Assembly: GCA_013178315.1 (NCBI GenBank)
Contig: JABLWX010000006.1
Span: forward strand, 1 to 53,858
Source of the DNA: Candidatus Aminicenantota bacterium
GTDB taxonomy: Bacteria > Acidobacteriota > Aminicenantia > Aminicenantales > Saccharicenantaceae
Direction of reading: 5' to 3'
DNA length: 53,858 nt
Shown here one piece after another: positions 16,338 to 25,410 of this stretch (the stretch's first letter is position 1; every line of letters begins with the position of its first letter). Under the pieces are notes generated by a model, which made no database searches, had not been told where the DNA came from, and saw nothing but the letters and a program-made list of their open reading frames with translations. The position numbers were made by a program, and so were the translations under genes.

Positions 16338-19300
16338 ATGAAAAAGCTTTTAACCGTTTTCTTTGTGTTACTCCTCGCAGTTTCACTCGGTGCCCAGCAG
16401 AGAACCGGAAACCTTTTCGGTAAAGTCGTAGACACCGAGGGCACTCCGCTGCCTGGAGTAACAGTCACCATCACCTCTCAGTTCTTCGCTCCCATGACGG
16501 CTGTGACCTCGGCCGAAGGAGCCTTCAGGTTCCTGTCGCTGCCTCCTGGCAGAGACTATTCCGTTAAGCTGGAGCTGACCGGCTTCAAGACGGTCGTTCA
16601 GACGGGCATCGTGATCGAGGTCGGCGCCAACGCCAACCTGACCTTCACCATGGAGCCCGGCGGAATTGAGGAAGAGGTTACGGTTACCGCCATCACCCCG
16701 GTCGTCGACACCAAGAAGACCTCGGTCGGCACCAACGTCACCCAGGAAGTCCTGCAGGGGCTGCCCACAGCCAGAGACCCGTGGGTCATCCTGCAGATGG
16801 CTCCCTCGGTCATCGTCGACCGTGAAAACGTCGGCGGCGCTGAATCGGGACAGCAGTCCAACTACGTAGCCCGCGGGGCCAACACCTACAACAACAACGT
16901 CTGGGCTATGGACGGCATGGTCATTACCGACCCGGCGGCCATCGGAGCCTCACCGTCCTACTATGACTTTGATGCCTTCGAGGAAATGCAGATTTCCGTT
17001 GGCGGCAACGACGTTACGGTTCAGACCGGTGGTATCGCTCTGAACATGGTCACCAGGAGAGGCAGCAACCGGGTTACCCTCGGCGGCCGTTTCTATCTTA
17101 CCGATAGAAAGTTCCAGGCACAGAACACCGAAAAGGTGGCAGCCATCAAGGCCGTGGAAAATCCCACCAATGCCAGCAACCTGTTCCAGGGCGTTAACTA
17201 CATCAGGCAGAACAAGGACTACGGGTTCAACCTCGGTTTCCCGATCTTAAAGGACAAGGCCTGGGCCTGGTTCTCCTACGGTGTCCAGGACATAAAGACG
17301 ACCACCGTTTACGGGACTGTCGATGACTCCCTGCTGGATAACTACGTGGGCAAAATCAACGTCCAGCCCATTCAGAGCAACCGTTTGGAAATCTTCTACC
17401 ATTCGGGCAACAAGCAGAAATGGGGTCGTTCGGCCAGCAGCTCACTGCCTGATGGTTACAAGCAGGGCGGCCGCTTCTACTTTGGCAGCCCCATCCTGAA
17501 GATCCAGGACGAGCAGATGATCGGGAACAACCTGTTCCTGTCCTTCAAGTTCGGATATTCCGATGCCGGTTTCAGCCTCATCCCGATGATGGACCAGGAC
17601 TGGAACGATGTGCCGAGATGGGATGTTGGTGCCCAGAGATGGTATGGCTCCAAGTGGAGATACTACGTTGAACGCCCCGTCTACCAGTATAACTTCATGG
17701 CCCAGTACTTCAACGACAACCTCCTGGGCGCCAGCCACGAGTTCAAGTTCGGCGTGGATTATGCCAAGAGAAAACAGTATGTTGAGTCAGTTTACAACGG
17801 CAACATGTACTATAACTATAACTACCGGGCCACGGATACAGCCTGGGATGTCACCGGCGACGGTATCCCGGATGCCATGAGCGCCATCTATCCCACCGAT
17901 TATGCCCAGAGGATAAAGTATTTCAGCTTCTGGCGTGGCTATTACCGTGACCAGAGGGTTAATGCTCTCGGCCTCTATTTCAGCGACACCATCACCTTCG
18001 ACCGCTTCACCGTTATACTGGGCTTGAGGTGGGACTACCAGCTGCCCTACCTGAACCCGTTCACCCTGAAGGCCATGGACGGTGGAGAGGCCTGGCAGAA
18101 GATTGCCGGAACCGATGTGCAGGCTGCGCTGGATGCCCTGCTGCCCGGCCTGGAAATTCCCAAGAGGTACCACTATTATTATGACCCGGCCACCAACACC
18201 ATCTCCGACAAGAAGTTCCTGTGGTCGATCTTTTCACCCAGAATCGGTTTTACCTGGGACGTCATGGGCGACGGCAAGACCCTGCTGAAGCTCAACCTGG
18301 CTCAGTACGGCGACTTCATGGGCACCGGCTGGGCTGACTGGGCTGCACCCTCGGGCACCGGCGGCTGGATGGACTTCTGGTGGGATGATGCCAACAAGAA
18401 CAACATCCTTGAATTCACCGAGCTGTACTGGCTGTGGAGGACCAACCCGCCGGCCGGAACCAGCTACTACTCCCGCTACAATGTGTTTACCTCAACCGGC
18501 ACCTTCATCGGCGACAACAACCTGGATGGCGATGGAGACAACTTCAGCGATGCCGCCGGCTACTACTGGGGCGGCTATGACCCGAACGACCCGCAGGCCT
18601 TCGGTGAACCCTACACCTCGACCAGGAAGGGCGTTACCTCCAGCCGGACCAAGGAAGCCATGCTGACCCTGGAAAGGGAAGTCCTGCCCAACTTCGCCGT
18701 TCAGTTAGTCGGAACCTACAGAAGGTATGACAAGATGAACTGGTCGCTGAAGTACTGGATTGATTCCGAGACCGGCGATAGAATCTACCCGGATTCTTCC
18801 TCAACGTATTTTGCCGACAGGGGCACTCCGGAAGCCAGCTACTACAACAGCTCCACCGGCCAGACCTTCATCCCCGACACCAAGGAAGCTCCAAACCATC
18901 ACTGGTACACCGCTACCGCTGCCTACAACGCCTATTCTCCATATGCCGAGCGCCAGCTGCGGCCCAACTACTACATGGATTATTTCGGTATCGACCTGAT
19001 CTGGAACAAGAGGCTGGCCAACAAGTGGATGATTAACGGCAGCTTCTCCTGGCAGTGGCAGGCCCAGCAGTATGGTGAGGGCAGCTACCTCGACCCGACC
19101 ACCATCTGGGCTTTTGACGGCAAGCCGCAGGCTGCCTACATCGGCGGTGCCTCCGGTAAGATCAACCAGTACACCTACACCCGCTGGATGTTCAAGATTG
19201 CCGGACTCTACCAGCTGCCTTATGACATCAACGTTTCCGGAACCTTCAACATGAGAGAAGGCTGGGTGTTGACCGAGTACTTCACCCTGACTGACTACCG

Positions 19301-19640
19301 CATCCCGGCCACCGACAGCAGAAGCAACACCATCTACATGGACTATTTCGGAACCGACCGGCTGCCGCTGTTCTACAACCTGAGCCTGAGAGTGGAAAAG
19401 ATGCTGCGCCTCGGAAACACCGGCCGCATCTACATCATGCTGGACGTCTTCAACGTGCTCAACAAGATGATCGAGAACCGCCGCTACATGAAGAACTGGG
19501 GCACGGTCAGAGTCTACGGCGACAGCTCGGGTAATATCGACTGGACCAGAACCACCTTCACTTACAATACCACCTACAATGCTCTGAACGAAGTTCTGAA
19601 CCCGAGAGTGGCCAGGCTCGGTGTCCGTTTCGAATTCTAA
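16338..19640 (+). CDS. TonB-dependent receptor with carboxypeptidase-regulatory-like domain
   Basis: This 1100-residue outer-membrane receptor imports a substrate with TonB energy; the neighbouring fucosidase suggests an oligosaccharide. Residues 1-20 are a signal peptide (LLTVFFVLLLAVSLGAQ). Residues about 23-108 form the CarboxypepD_reg-like domain (GNLFGKVVDTEGTPLPGVTV). The plug follows at about 115-240, with EEEVTVTAITPVVDTKKTS and GLPTARDPWVILQMAPSV. A 22-strand type barrel rich in Tyr/Trp/Asn runs to a final aromatic residue (ARLGVRFEF). AGAGGAGGAGG precedes the ATG. It has its own sigma-54 promoter and a strong terminator. It resembles Oar-like rather than classical SusC receptors. 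Confidence 0.93.
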   Translation: MKKLLTVFFVLLLAVSLGAQQRTGNLFGKVVDTEGTPLPGVTVTITSQFFAPMTAVTSAEGAFRFLSLPPGRDYSVKLELTGFKTVVQTGIVIEVGANANLTFTMEPGGIEEEVTVTAITPVVDTKKTSVGTNVTQEVLQGLPTARDPWVILQMAPSVIVDRENVGGAESGQQSNYVARGANTYNNNVWAMDGMVITDPAAIGASPSYYDFDAFEEMQISVGGNDVTVQTGGIALNMVTRRGSNRVTLGGRFYLTDRKFQAQNTEKVAAIKAVENPTNASNLFQGVNYIRQNKDYGFNLGFPILKDKAWAWFSYGVQDIKTTTVYGTVDDSLLDNYVGKINVQPIQSNRLEIFYHSGNKQKWGRSASSSLPDGYKQGGRFYFGSPILKIQDEQMIGNNLFLSFKFGYSDAGFSLIPMMDQDWNDVPRWDVGAQRWYGSKWRYYVERPVYQYNFMAQYFNDNLLGASHEFKFGVDYAKRKQYVESVYNGNMYYNYNYRATDTAWDVTGDGIPDAMSAIYPTDYAQRIKYFSFWRGYYRDQRVNALGLYFSDTITFDRFTVILGLRWDYQLPYLNPFTLKAMDGGEAWQKIAGTDVQAALDALLPGLEIPKRYHYYYDPATNTISDKKFLWSIFSPRIGFTWDVMGDGKTLLKLNLAQYGDFMGTGWADWAAPSGTGGWMDFWWDDANKNNILEFTELYWLWRTNPPAGTSYYSRYNVFTSTGTFIGDNNLDGDGDNFSDAAGYYWGGYDPNDPQAFGEPYTSTRKGVTSSRTKEAMLTLEREVLPNFAVQLVGTYRRYDKMNWSLKYWIDSETGDRIYPDSSSTYFADRGTPEASYYNSSTGQTFIPDTKEAPNHHWYTATAAYNAYSPYAERQLRPNYYMDYFGIDLIWNKRLANKWMINGSFSWQWQAQQYGEGSYLDPTTIWAFDGKPQAAYIGGASGKINQYTYTRWMFKIAGLYQLPYDINVSGTFNMREGWVLTEYFTLTDYRIPATDSRSNTIYMDYFGTDRLPLFYNLSLRVEKMLRLGNTGRIYIMLDVFNVLNKMIENRRYMKNWGTVRVYGDSSGNIDWTRTTFTYNTTYNALNEVLNPRVARLGVRFEF

Positions 19641-19668
19641 TAGCAGCAGACTGCTGAGCTGATGTTCG

Positions 19669-19705
19669 GGCCCTCCTCCCCGACGGGGAGGAGGGCCTTT
19701 TTTTT
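19669..19705 (+). terminator. Strong intrinsic terminator after the receptor
   Basis: A perfect 13-bp stem (GGCCCTCCTCCCC / GGGGAGGAGGGCC) with a 3-base loop is followed by eight T residues. It starts 28 bp after the receptor stop codon. Confidence 0.93.
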
Positions 19706-19709
19706 AACA

Positions 19710-19814
19710 GGGGACACCTTACGGTGTCCCTTTTTTGGCCCGACTCGGTCCCGTAAATTACTTATTATCAGCAAGTTGAAGAATCAGAATTTGGGGACAC
19801 CTTTAAGTGTCCCC
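19710..19814. repeat. Palindrome pair, family 1, 83-bp period (spacer A)
   Basis: Palindromes at 19710-19731 (arms GGGACACC/GGTGTCCC) and 19793-19814 (GGGGACAC/GTGTCCCC) start exactly 83 bp apart. The 61-bp spacer is type A, with TTATTATCAGCAAGTTG, nearly the same as the spacer at 22284-22344. Confidence 0.85.
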
Positions 19815-19982
19815 AACTCCTTCTGAGAACGGGCGGATAAGCCCGGAGCGTGGGGGCTATCTTACCGGGCGAAATGGCCTAACTTGCATAAAGGTTGCTG
19901 TATTTATTTGCGAGGCCCAATTATGATAAAATTTAAGCCGGGCCTTAGCCGGAAAATCACAGTGGCGTGGCGGAGGTTTAAG

Positions 19983-20897
19983 ATGAAAAAAGTATTGATA
20001 TTTATGGTCGCTGCTCTAATCCTTACGAGCTTGCTCTTTGCCCAGGAATATAAAGGAAAAGGGCGGGCCATGGGAGTGGTCACTGATGAGCAGGGCAATC
20101 CCCTGGAAGGGGTAACTGTAAAATTATTTTACGTGAAAGGCCAGCAAGGTTTCAGCGTCAAGACCGATAAGGATGGTAAGTGGGTGGCCGCCTGGATCAG
20201 GGGCGGGCAGTGGAACATAGACTTCGAGAAGATCGGCTATGCCCCCAAGAAAATAGCGATCGAGTTGCAGGAGTTCCAGAAAAATCCGGAAATCAAGATC
20301 GCCATGGTTAAGGTGGAAGGCCTGGTGGTCACGGAAGAAATAAAAGAAATGCTGGAAAAGGGCAACAAGCTTTTTGACGAGCAGAAGTATGATGAGGCCA
20401 GGGTGGTCTACGAGGAAATCATGACCAAGTTTCCCGACGCCTATCCCATCTGGAAGAACGTGGGCAACTGCTATTTTGCCATGGAAAAGTATGCCGAGGC
20501 CGAGCAGGCCTACCAGAAAATCCTGGAGAAGGATGCCAACAACGCCGATACCCTGGTGGCCATTGGCAATACCTACCTCAACCGGGGAGATAAGGACAAG
20601 GCCTTTGAATGGTACGGCAAGGTCAACGTGGACAAGATTACCGACCCGGTGGTCATCTACAACGTGGGCACGATGTATTACAACAACAGCCGATTCGCCG
20701 AGGCCCTGGTCTATTACCAGAAGGCAGTGGAGAAGCAGAAGAATTTCACCGATGCCCTTTACCAGCTCGGGTTGACCTATCTTAACCTGCAGAAAAACCA
20801 GGAAGCCATCAACACCTTTGAAGAATACCTGAAGGTCGATTCCGAATCCGGCCGGGCCGACCAGGTCAGGGCCTTCCTGAGCTATTTGAAGAAGTAA
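19983..20897 (+). CDS. Exported TPR protein with carboxypeptidase-regulatory-like domain
   Basis: The start is set at ATG 19983 (GCGGAGG 8-14 bp upstream) because a signal peptide begins there (KKVLIFMVAALILTSLLFAQ). The product is 304 residues. Residues about 24-100 are a CarboxypepD_reg-like fold (AMGVVTDEQGNPLEGVTVKL). Residues about 118-300 hold about five TPR units, for example YPIWKNVGNCYFAMEKYAEA and DALYQLGLTYLNLQKNQEA. It probably acts as a periplasmic adaptor. It follows the receptor but beyond a strong terminator, so it is transcribed separately. Confidence 0.88.
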   Translation: MKKVLIFMVAALILTSLLFAQEYKGKGRAMGVVTDEQGNPLEGVTVKLFYVKGQQGFSVKTDKDGKWVAAWIRGGQWNIDFEKIGYAPKKIAIELQEFQKNPEIKIAMVKVEGLVVTEEIKEMLEKGNKLFDEQKYDEARVVYEEIMTKFPDAYPIWKNVGNCYFAMEKYAEAEQAYQKILEKDANNADTLVAIGNTYLNRGDKDKAFEWYGKVNVDKITDPVVIYNVGTMYYNNSRFAEALVYYQKAVEKQKNFTDALYQLGLTYLNLQKNQEAINTFEEYLKVDSESGRADQVRAFLSYLKK

Positions 20898-21317
20898 GGC
20901 GGGTGTAATTTTATATTTTGCAAATAGCCGGGCTCCGCTAGAAGAATACAAGAGAAGAGCTCGCCGCTTGAAGAAGATGGGTATGATGGAATTGGAATTC
21001 GGCCTGAACCGCGTTCATTTCTTATTTTTTGCCAGGCCTGGCGCTCAGGACCGGTGGTCAGGAACTCCGGGTGCTGACCTGGAGTCAGGGCGTCAGGACT
21101 TCAGGTCGACGAAAATGAATGAGAAAGCAAAAAATTTCTGGAAGCCCGGGCCGGGCAAAGCCGGCGATGAGGAAGGCTGAAGGAACCCTGGAATCTCTTG
21201 GAAATTATCACCTCAGCTCGGGGCTCCCGGGATTTTAGGAGAGGTTGTGAAAGCGGCCAGGTTAGGGGTTAAAGGAAGGCGGGGAAAGACAAAATAACTT
21301 AATTAAGGGGGTACGGG
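20898..21317. other. Intergenic region with no recognised gene
   Basis: About 420 bp. A 70-codon frame at 20968-21180 has no ribosome site and a composition unlike the flanking genes, so it is not accepted. No palindrome of the repeat family occurs here. Confidence 0.45.
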
Positions 21318-22262
21318 GTGCAGAAAATTAAAACAGGGAAAAGAACCGGGAGGCATTTTTTATTTTATGCCGCGGTTCTGGCAGTCGTGGCTGCGGGCAG
21401 CTTTTTCCTGGTGGCCTGCGGTGGCCTGCCCAGGACGAAGCTCGACCCGGAAAGCCAGGAATTCTATGACATCGCCCAGATGATAATGAGCCGGGAAGAG
21501 TCCAAGATTTTCCGGCTCCTGCCCGATGCCGAATCGCGGAAGGAATTCATAAAAGAGTTCTGGGAAAAGCGTGACCCGTTCCCGGAGACGCCAAAGAACG
21601 AGTTCAAGGACGAGTTCATGGCCCGGGTAAGTTATGCCGACCAGAGGTTCAAGGAGGGTGGCAAGGGACGGAATACAGACCGCGGGCGGATTTATATTTT
21701 CATGGGCCCGCCGGACAAGTTTGAAGAAATTTTTACGCACGAGGACACCTCGGTCCGCGGGTCGGTGATTTACTGGTACTATTACAATTACAACCTGGGC
21801 ATCGAGTTCGTGGACGAGAAGGGAACCGGCCAGTACCGGATCAGGCGGTACGAGGGAGACTTCTTCGAGGCCATGGACATTCTGAAGCTGGGCGGCTCGT
21901 TCGGGCCGGATAATATTTTCAAGCGGCGGCTGGTCAAGTTCCAGCTCGATTATGACAAGAAAGAGAAGAAGGTTACCATCGTGCTGCCGGCAAAAGATTT
22001 GAATTTCAGCGAGGACGAGGAAGGGGCCTTCTACGTCGACCTGGATTTTGTGTTTTATCTTTACGACCGGGCGGGGAAGAGGCTCGGCAAGTACACCGAG
22101 AGCCGGGTGTTCAAGGTCACCATCCAGGAATACCCGGACCTTAAAGAGGTGCCCTTTTATTTTGATCTTGAGCTGCCGGAGGGGAAGGGTTACATCGACG
22201 TGACCATCTCAGGCGGCGGGGAAAAGAGCGGCCGCATCCGCCGCCTCTTCGAAATCAAATAG
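21318..22262 (+). CDS. GWxTD-domain-like lipoprotein
   Basis: The product is 314 residues with a GTG start after AAGGGGG. The signal ends in a lipobox (FFLVAC), so it is a lipoprotein. Residues 45-150 match the GWxTD family, with FYDIAQMIMSREESKIFRLL, EFIKEFWEKRDPFPETP and then RGRIYIFMGPPDKFEE. The name-giving GWxTD is GRNTD here, so the Trp is replaced by Arg. The C-terminal 130 residues are beta-rich. The family is common in this bacterial group, often beside TPR proteins as here, but its function is unknown. The last base of the TAG stop is the first base of a repeat palindrome. Confidence 0.85.
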   Translation: MQKIKTGKRTGRHFLFYAAVLAVVAAGSFFLVACGGLPRTKLDPESQEFYDIAQMIMSREESKIFRLLPDAESRKEFIKEFWEKRDPFPETPKNEFKDEFMARVSYADQRFKEGGKGRNTDRGRIYIFMGPPDKFEEIFTHEDTSVRGSVIYWYYYNYNLGIEFVDEKGTGQYRIRRYEGDFFEAMDILKLGGSFGPDNIFKRRLVKFQLDYDKKEKKVTIVLPAKDLNFSEDEEGAFYVDLDFVFYLYDRAGKRLGKYTESRVFKVTIQEYPDLKEVPFYFDLELPEGKGYIDVTISGGGEKSGRIRRLFEIK

Positions 22263-22449
22263 GGGACACCGTACACTGTCCCCTTTTTGCGTCGCGGCGC
22301 CTCCATAATTTATTTATTATCAGAAAGTTGGAAAATCAAGAAGTGGGGACACCTTAAAGTGTCCCCATTTTGTCTTTTTCTAACAGATTCATAATTAATA
22401 AGATACAAACGGGCTTGCAACGGAAAAGGGGACACCTTAAGGTGTCCCC
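22262..22449. repeat. Triple palindrome array, family 1, exact 83-bp period
   Basis: Palindromes lie at 22262-22283, 22345-22366 and 22428-22449, each 22 bp, with start-to-start distances of 83 and 83. The first spacer is type A (TTATTATCAGAAAGTTG), the second type B (TCATAATTAATAAGATA). The third palindrome is perfect over all 22 bases and is flanked by AAAA and a C-T7 tract, so it may act as a bidirectional terminator. Confidence 0.9.
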
Positions 22450-22459
22450 TCTTTTTTTA

Positions 22460-22468
22460 TGGTAAAAT
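22460..22468 (+). promoter_or_regulatory. Extended -10 promoter of the M3 peptidase gene
   Basis: TGGTAAAAT lies directly after the palindrome array and 27 bp before the ATG. The same ATGGTAAAATGG string precedes the DUF362 gene at 25363-25374. Confidence 0.4.
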
Positions 22469-22495
22469 GGAAGAAATTTTTTTCAGGAGTTTGAG

Positions 22496-24619
22496 ATGAA
22501 ATTCGCCAGGATAATCTTAATTGCCCTGATTGCCTCGGCCGTCCTGGTTTCCTGCGGCGGCCAGAAAAAGGAGAAAAAGGAAGTGTCTGAAAACCCATTT
22601 TTCACCGACTGGACAACACCCTTTGGCGCTCCGCCATTCGACCGGATTAAGGTTGAACATTTCAAGCCGGCGATCCTCGAGGGAATAAAGCGCCACCGGG
22701 AAGAAATAAAAGCCATCGCCGAAAATCCCGAGCCCCCGACCTTCGCCAATACCCTGGAGGCCCTGGATCGCAGCGGCCTGTTCCTCGACCGGGCAGAAAA
22801 GGTCATGGAAAACCTGCTTTCGGCCCATACTAACGATGAGCTGCAGGCAGCGGCCCAGGAGCTGGCCCCGGCGCTTTCTGCCCATTACGACAGTATTTTT
22901 CTCGATGCTAAACTTTTTGCCCGGGTCAAGGCGGTTTATGACCAGCGTGACCAGCTTGCCCTGAACCCGGAGCAGAAGCAGCTCCTGGAAAAGTTTTACA
23001 AGGATTTTGTCCGGGCCGGTGCCGGCCTGGACGAGGCCAAAAAAGCCCGGCTCAAGGAAATCAACCAGGAGCTGGCCGTCCTGGAGCTGAAATTTGCCGA
23101 AAATGTTCTCAAGGAAACCAACGCCTTTGAGCTGGTAATTGAAAACCCAGCCGACCTGGAAGGCCTGCCCGCCAACGTGGTGGCTGCCGCGGCCGAAGCG
23201 GCCAAAGAGAGGGGCAAGGAGGGTAAGTGGGTGTTTACACTCCACAAGCCGAGCCTGATTCCTTTCCTGCAGTACTCGCCGCGACGCGAGCTCCGGGAAA
23301 AGATCTTCAAGGCCTACATCAACCGCGGCAACAACGGAAACGAGCGCGACAACAAGGCTCTGGTGGCCCGGACCATCACCCTCAGGATCGAGAAAGCCGG
23401 GCTGCTCGGTTATAGGACCTGGGCCGATTATGTGCTCGAAGAAAACATGGCCAAGACGCCGGAGAACGTCTACAGGTTCATGGACCAGGTCTGGAAACCG
23501 GCCCTAAAGCGGGCCAGGGAAGAGGCGGCCGAGCTCCAGAAGCTTATCCGGGCTGAAGGCGGCAACTTCAAGCTGGAACCCTGGGACTGGTGGTATTACG
23601 CCGAGAAGCTGCGCAAGCAGAAATATGCCCTGGACGAAGAGATGCTCCGGCCCTATTTCAAGCTGGAGAACGTCATCGATGGCGTGTTCCTGCTGGCCAA
23701 CAAGCTTTACGGGTTGAAGTTCGAGGAGCGTAAGGACATTCCCGTCTATCACCCCGAGGTTCGGGTGTTTGAGGTCAAGGAAGCCGATGGGCGGCTGGTG
23801 GGTATTCTCTATACCGATTATTTCCCGCGGGCTTCCAAGGGAGCCGGGGCCTGGATGAACGCCCTGCGCGATGAATACAAAGTGGGCGGCGAGCGCGTCG
23901 CCCCGCTCATCATCAACTGCGGCAATTTCACCAAGTCCACGCCGGAGCAGCCGTCGCTCCTGAGCTGGGAAGAGGTGACCACGCTTTTCCACGAGTTCGG
24001 GCATGCCCTGCACGGGTTGCTTTCGGATTGCACCTACCTGAGGCTGACCGGGACCAACGTGGCCCGCGATTTCGTGGAGCTGCCGTCGCAGATCATGGAG
24101 AACTGGGTGGCCGAGCCGGAGTTTTTAAGGTTGTTCGCGCGGCATTACCAGACCGGTGAGCCGATACCCGATGAACTGGTGGCCAAGATCAAGAACGCGC
24201 AATATTTTAACCAGGGCTTCATCACGGTCGAATACCTGTCGGCCTGTTACCTGGACATGGACTGGCACGTGCTGTCAGCGCCGGTGAAGGCCGAAGAGGT
24301 GATGGACTTTGAAGCTGAGGCGCTGGCGAGAATCGGCCTGATCCCGGAGATCGTGGTGCGTTACCGCAGCCCGTATTTCAGCCACATCTTTGCCGGCGGC
24401 TATTCGGCCGGCTATTACAGCTACATCTGGGCCGAGGTGCTGGATGCCGACGCTTTCGAGGCCTTTAAGGAGAAGGGGTTGTTTGATGCCGAAACGGCCA
24501 GGGCTTTCAGGGAGAATATCCTGGCCCGCGGCGGCAGCGAGGACCCGATGATCCTGTACGTGAAGTTCAGGGGGCGGGAGCCGAAGGTCGAGCCGATGCT
24601 CAGGCGCCGCGGCCTCTGA
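22496..24619 (+). CDS. dcp: M3-family peptidyl-dipeptidase, lipoprotein
   Basis: This zinc metallopeptidase of family M3 probably removes C-terminal dipeptides from imported peptides. The product is 707 residues, the usual length for Dcp. Residues 1-19 are a lipoprotein signal (LIALIASAVLVSC), which places it in the periplasm or envelope. The zinc site HEFGH is at residues 499-503, followed by ALHGLLSD, and the third ligand Glu528 lies in VARDFVELPSQIMENW, all as expected. CAGGAGTTTGAG precedes the ATG. The stop lies 11 bp before another repeat palindrome. The gene symbol is by family resemblance. Confidence 0.92.
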   Translation: MKFARIILIALIASAVLVSCGGQKKEKKEVSENPFFTDWTTPFGAPPFDRIKVEHFKPAILEGIKRHREEIKAIAENPEPPTFANTLEALDRSGLFLDRAEKVMENLLSAHTNDELQAAAQELAPALSAHYDSIFLDAKLFARVKAVYDQRDQLALNPEQKQLLEKFYKDFVRAGAGLDEAKKARLKEINQELAVLELKFAENVLKETNAFELVIENPADLEGLPANVVAAAAEAAKERGKEGKWVFTLHKPSLIPFLQYSPRRELREKIFKAYINRGNNGNERDNKALVARTITLRIEKAGLLGYRTWADYVLEENMAKTPENVYRFMDQVWKPALKRAREEAAELQKLIRAEGGNFKLEPWDWWYYAEKLRKQKYALDEEMLRPYFKLENVIDGVFLLANKLYGLKFEERKDIPVYHPEVRVFEVKEADGRLVGILYTDYFPRASKGAGAWMNALRDEYKVGGERVAPLIINCGNFTKSTPEQPSLLSWEEVTTLFHEFGHALHGLLSDCTYLRLTGTNVARDFVELPSQIMENWVAEPEFLRLFARHYQTGEPIPDELVAKIKNAQYFNQGFITVEYLSACYLDMDWHVLSAPVKAEEVMDFEAEALARIGLIPEIVVRYRSPYFSHIFAGGYSAGYYSYIWAEVLDADAFEAFKEKGLFDAETARAFRENILARGGSEDPMILYVKFRGREPKVEPMLRRRGL

Positions 24620-24630
24620 ACAGGTAAACA

Positions 24631-24757
24631 GGGGACACCTTTAAGTGTCCCCATTTTTAATATCGAGGCCCAACAGCCGCGACGCTAAAATATTTATATT
24701 CTATAATTTACCATGATTGCCGTCAGCTCAAAAAAGGGGACACCTTTAAGTGTCCCC
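24631..24757. repeat. Palindrome pair, family 1 (105-bp spacing)
   Basis: Palindromes at 24631-24652 and 24736-24757 both read GGGGACACCTTTAAGTGTCCCC-like, with arms GGGGACAC/GTGTCCCC. The 83-bp spacer ends in a type-B-like segment (TTTATATTCTATAATTTA, then A-rich). Confidence 0.85.
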
Positions 24758-25228
24758 TTTCTTATTTGTATGTTCTTGGAAGCGACCTTTCCTGCTATAC
24801 AAATCCTTTAGGAGCGCCCGAAGGTCCTGGAGGACAGCTCATTTATTGATGTCGATCTATAGCTGATTTTTCTCTGCCCTGGTCTAGCCTTATTTCATGG
24901 GACTTGGCGAAGTTACTGCTGAAGCAAATTATAATTTGAAACGTTAATGACTGGCCCCGGGAAAGATATTTTGAAGGCCAGTTGCCGGTTTGGTCGCATC
25001 CAATTATCGAGACAAGGAAAAAATTAATTAGGATAGAATTTTAAAAATTAATCGGATCAAATTGATAATGCCCGGTATCGAGCAGGAAGATAAGCCTCAT
25101 ATATGAATGGGTATTCATATGTTAGCGGTCTGTGAGGTAGTCTTTTCTAATTGAGTTCTGTGGTTCGCCCCGGGATGCCTTATTCTGGGTGTGCTATGGC
25201 CTTTCGGGCCGGATAATACAGCAGATTT
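24758..25228. other. Intergenic region between repeat arrays
   Basis: No coding feature found. It contains the ATATGAAT/ATTCATAT inverted repeat listed separately and otherwise AT-rich sequence. Confidence 0.45.
25101..25120. repeat. 20-bp inverted repeat, also present at 35676
   Basis: ATATGAAT-GGGT-ATTCATAT. The copy at 35676-35695 differs at 2 of 20 positions, and one keeps the arms by pairing. It could be an operator or a dispersed repeat. Confidence 0.6.
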
Positions 25229-25333
25229 GGGGACACTGTAAGGTGTCCCCGTTTGGCCTTTCTCTAACCGACTCATAATTAATGAGATAGCGGCGGGCCA
25301 GCCGTGGAAAAGGGGACACCTTAAGGTGTCCCC
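25229..25333. repeat. Palindrome pair, family 1, 83-bp period (spacer B)
   Basis: Palindromes at 25229-25250 and 25312-25333 start exactly 83 bp apart. The spacer is type B (TCATAATTAATGAGATA, ending GGAAAA), closely matching 22367-22427. Confidence 0.88.
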
Positions 25334-25363
25334 TGTTTGGATGGTGTCCGCTGCTTAAATTAA

Positions 25364-25372
25364 TGGTAAAAT
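25364..25372 (+). promoter_or_regulatory. Extended -10 promoter of the DUF362 gene
   Basis: TGGTAAAAT ends 38 bp before the ATG at 25411 and repeats the motif seen upstream of the M3 peptidase gene in the same position relative to a repeat palindrome. Confidence 0.38.
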
Positions 25373-25410
25373 GGGCGAGGATTGATGCTCTGATACCAGG
25401 AGGGACTGCG

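Noticed and set aside
20968-21180. 70-codon plus-strand frame
   Set aside because: No ribosome site and no recognisable features.
22262-22449. CRISPR array
   Set aside because: Repeats are 22-bp palindromes but the spacers belong to two conserved classes, found again at other loci, and no cas genes are present.
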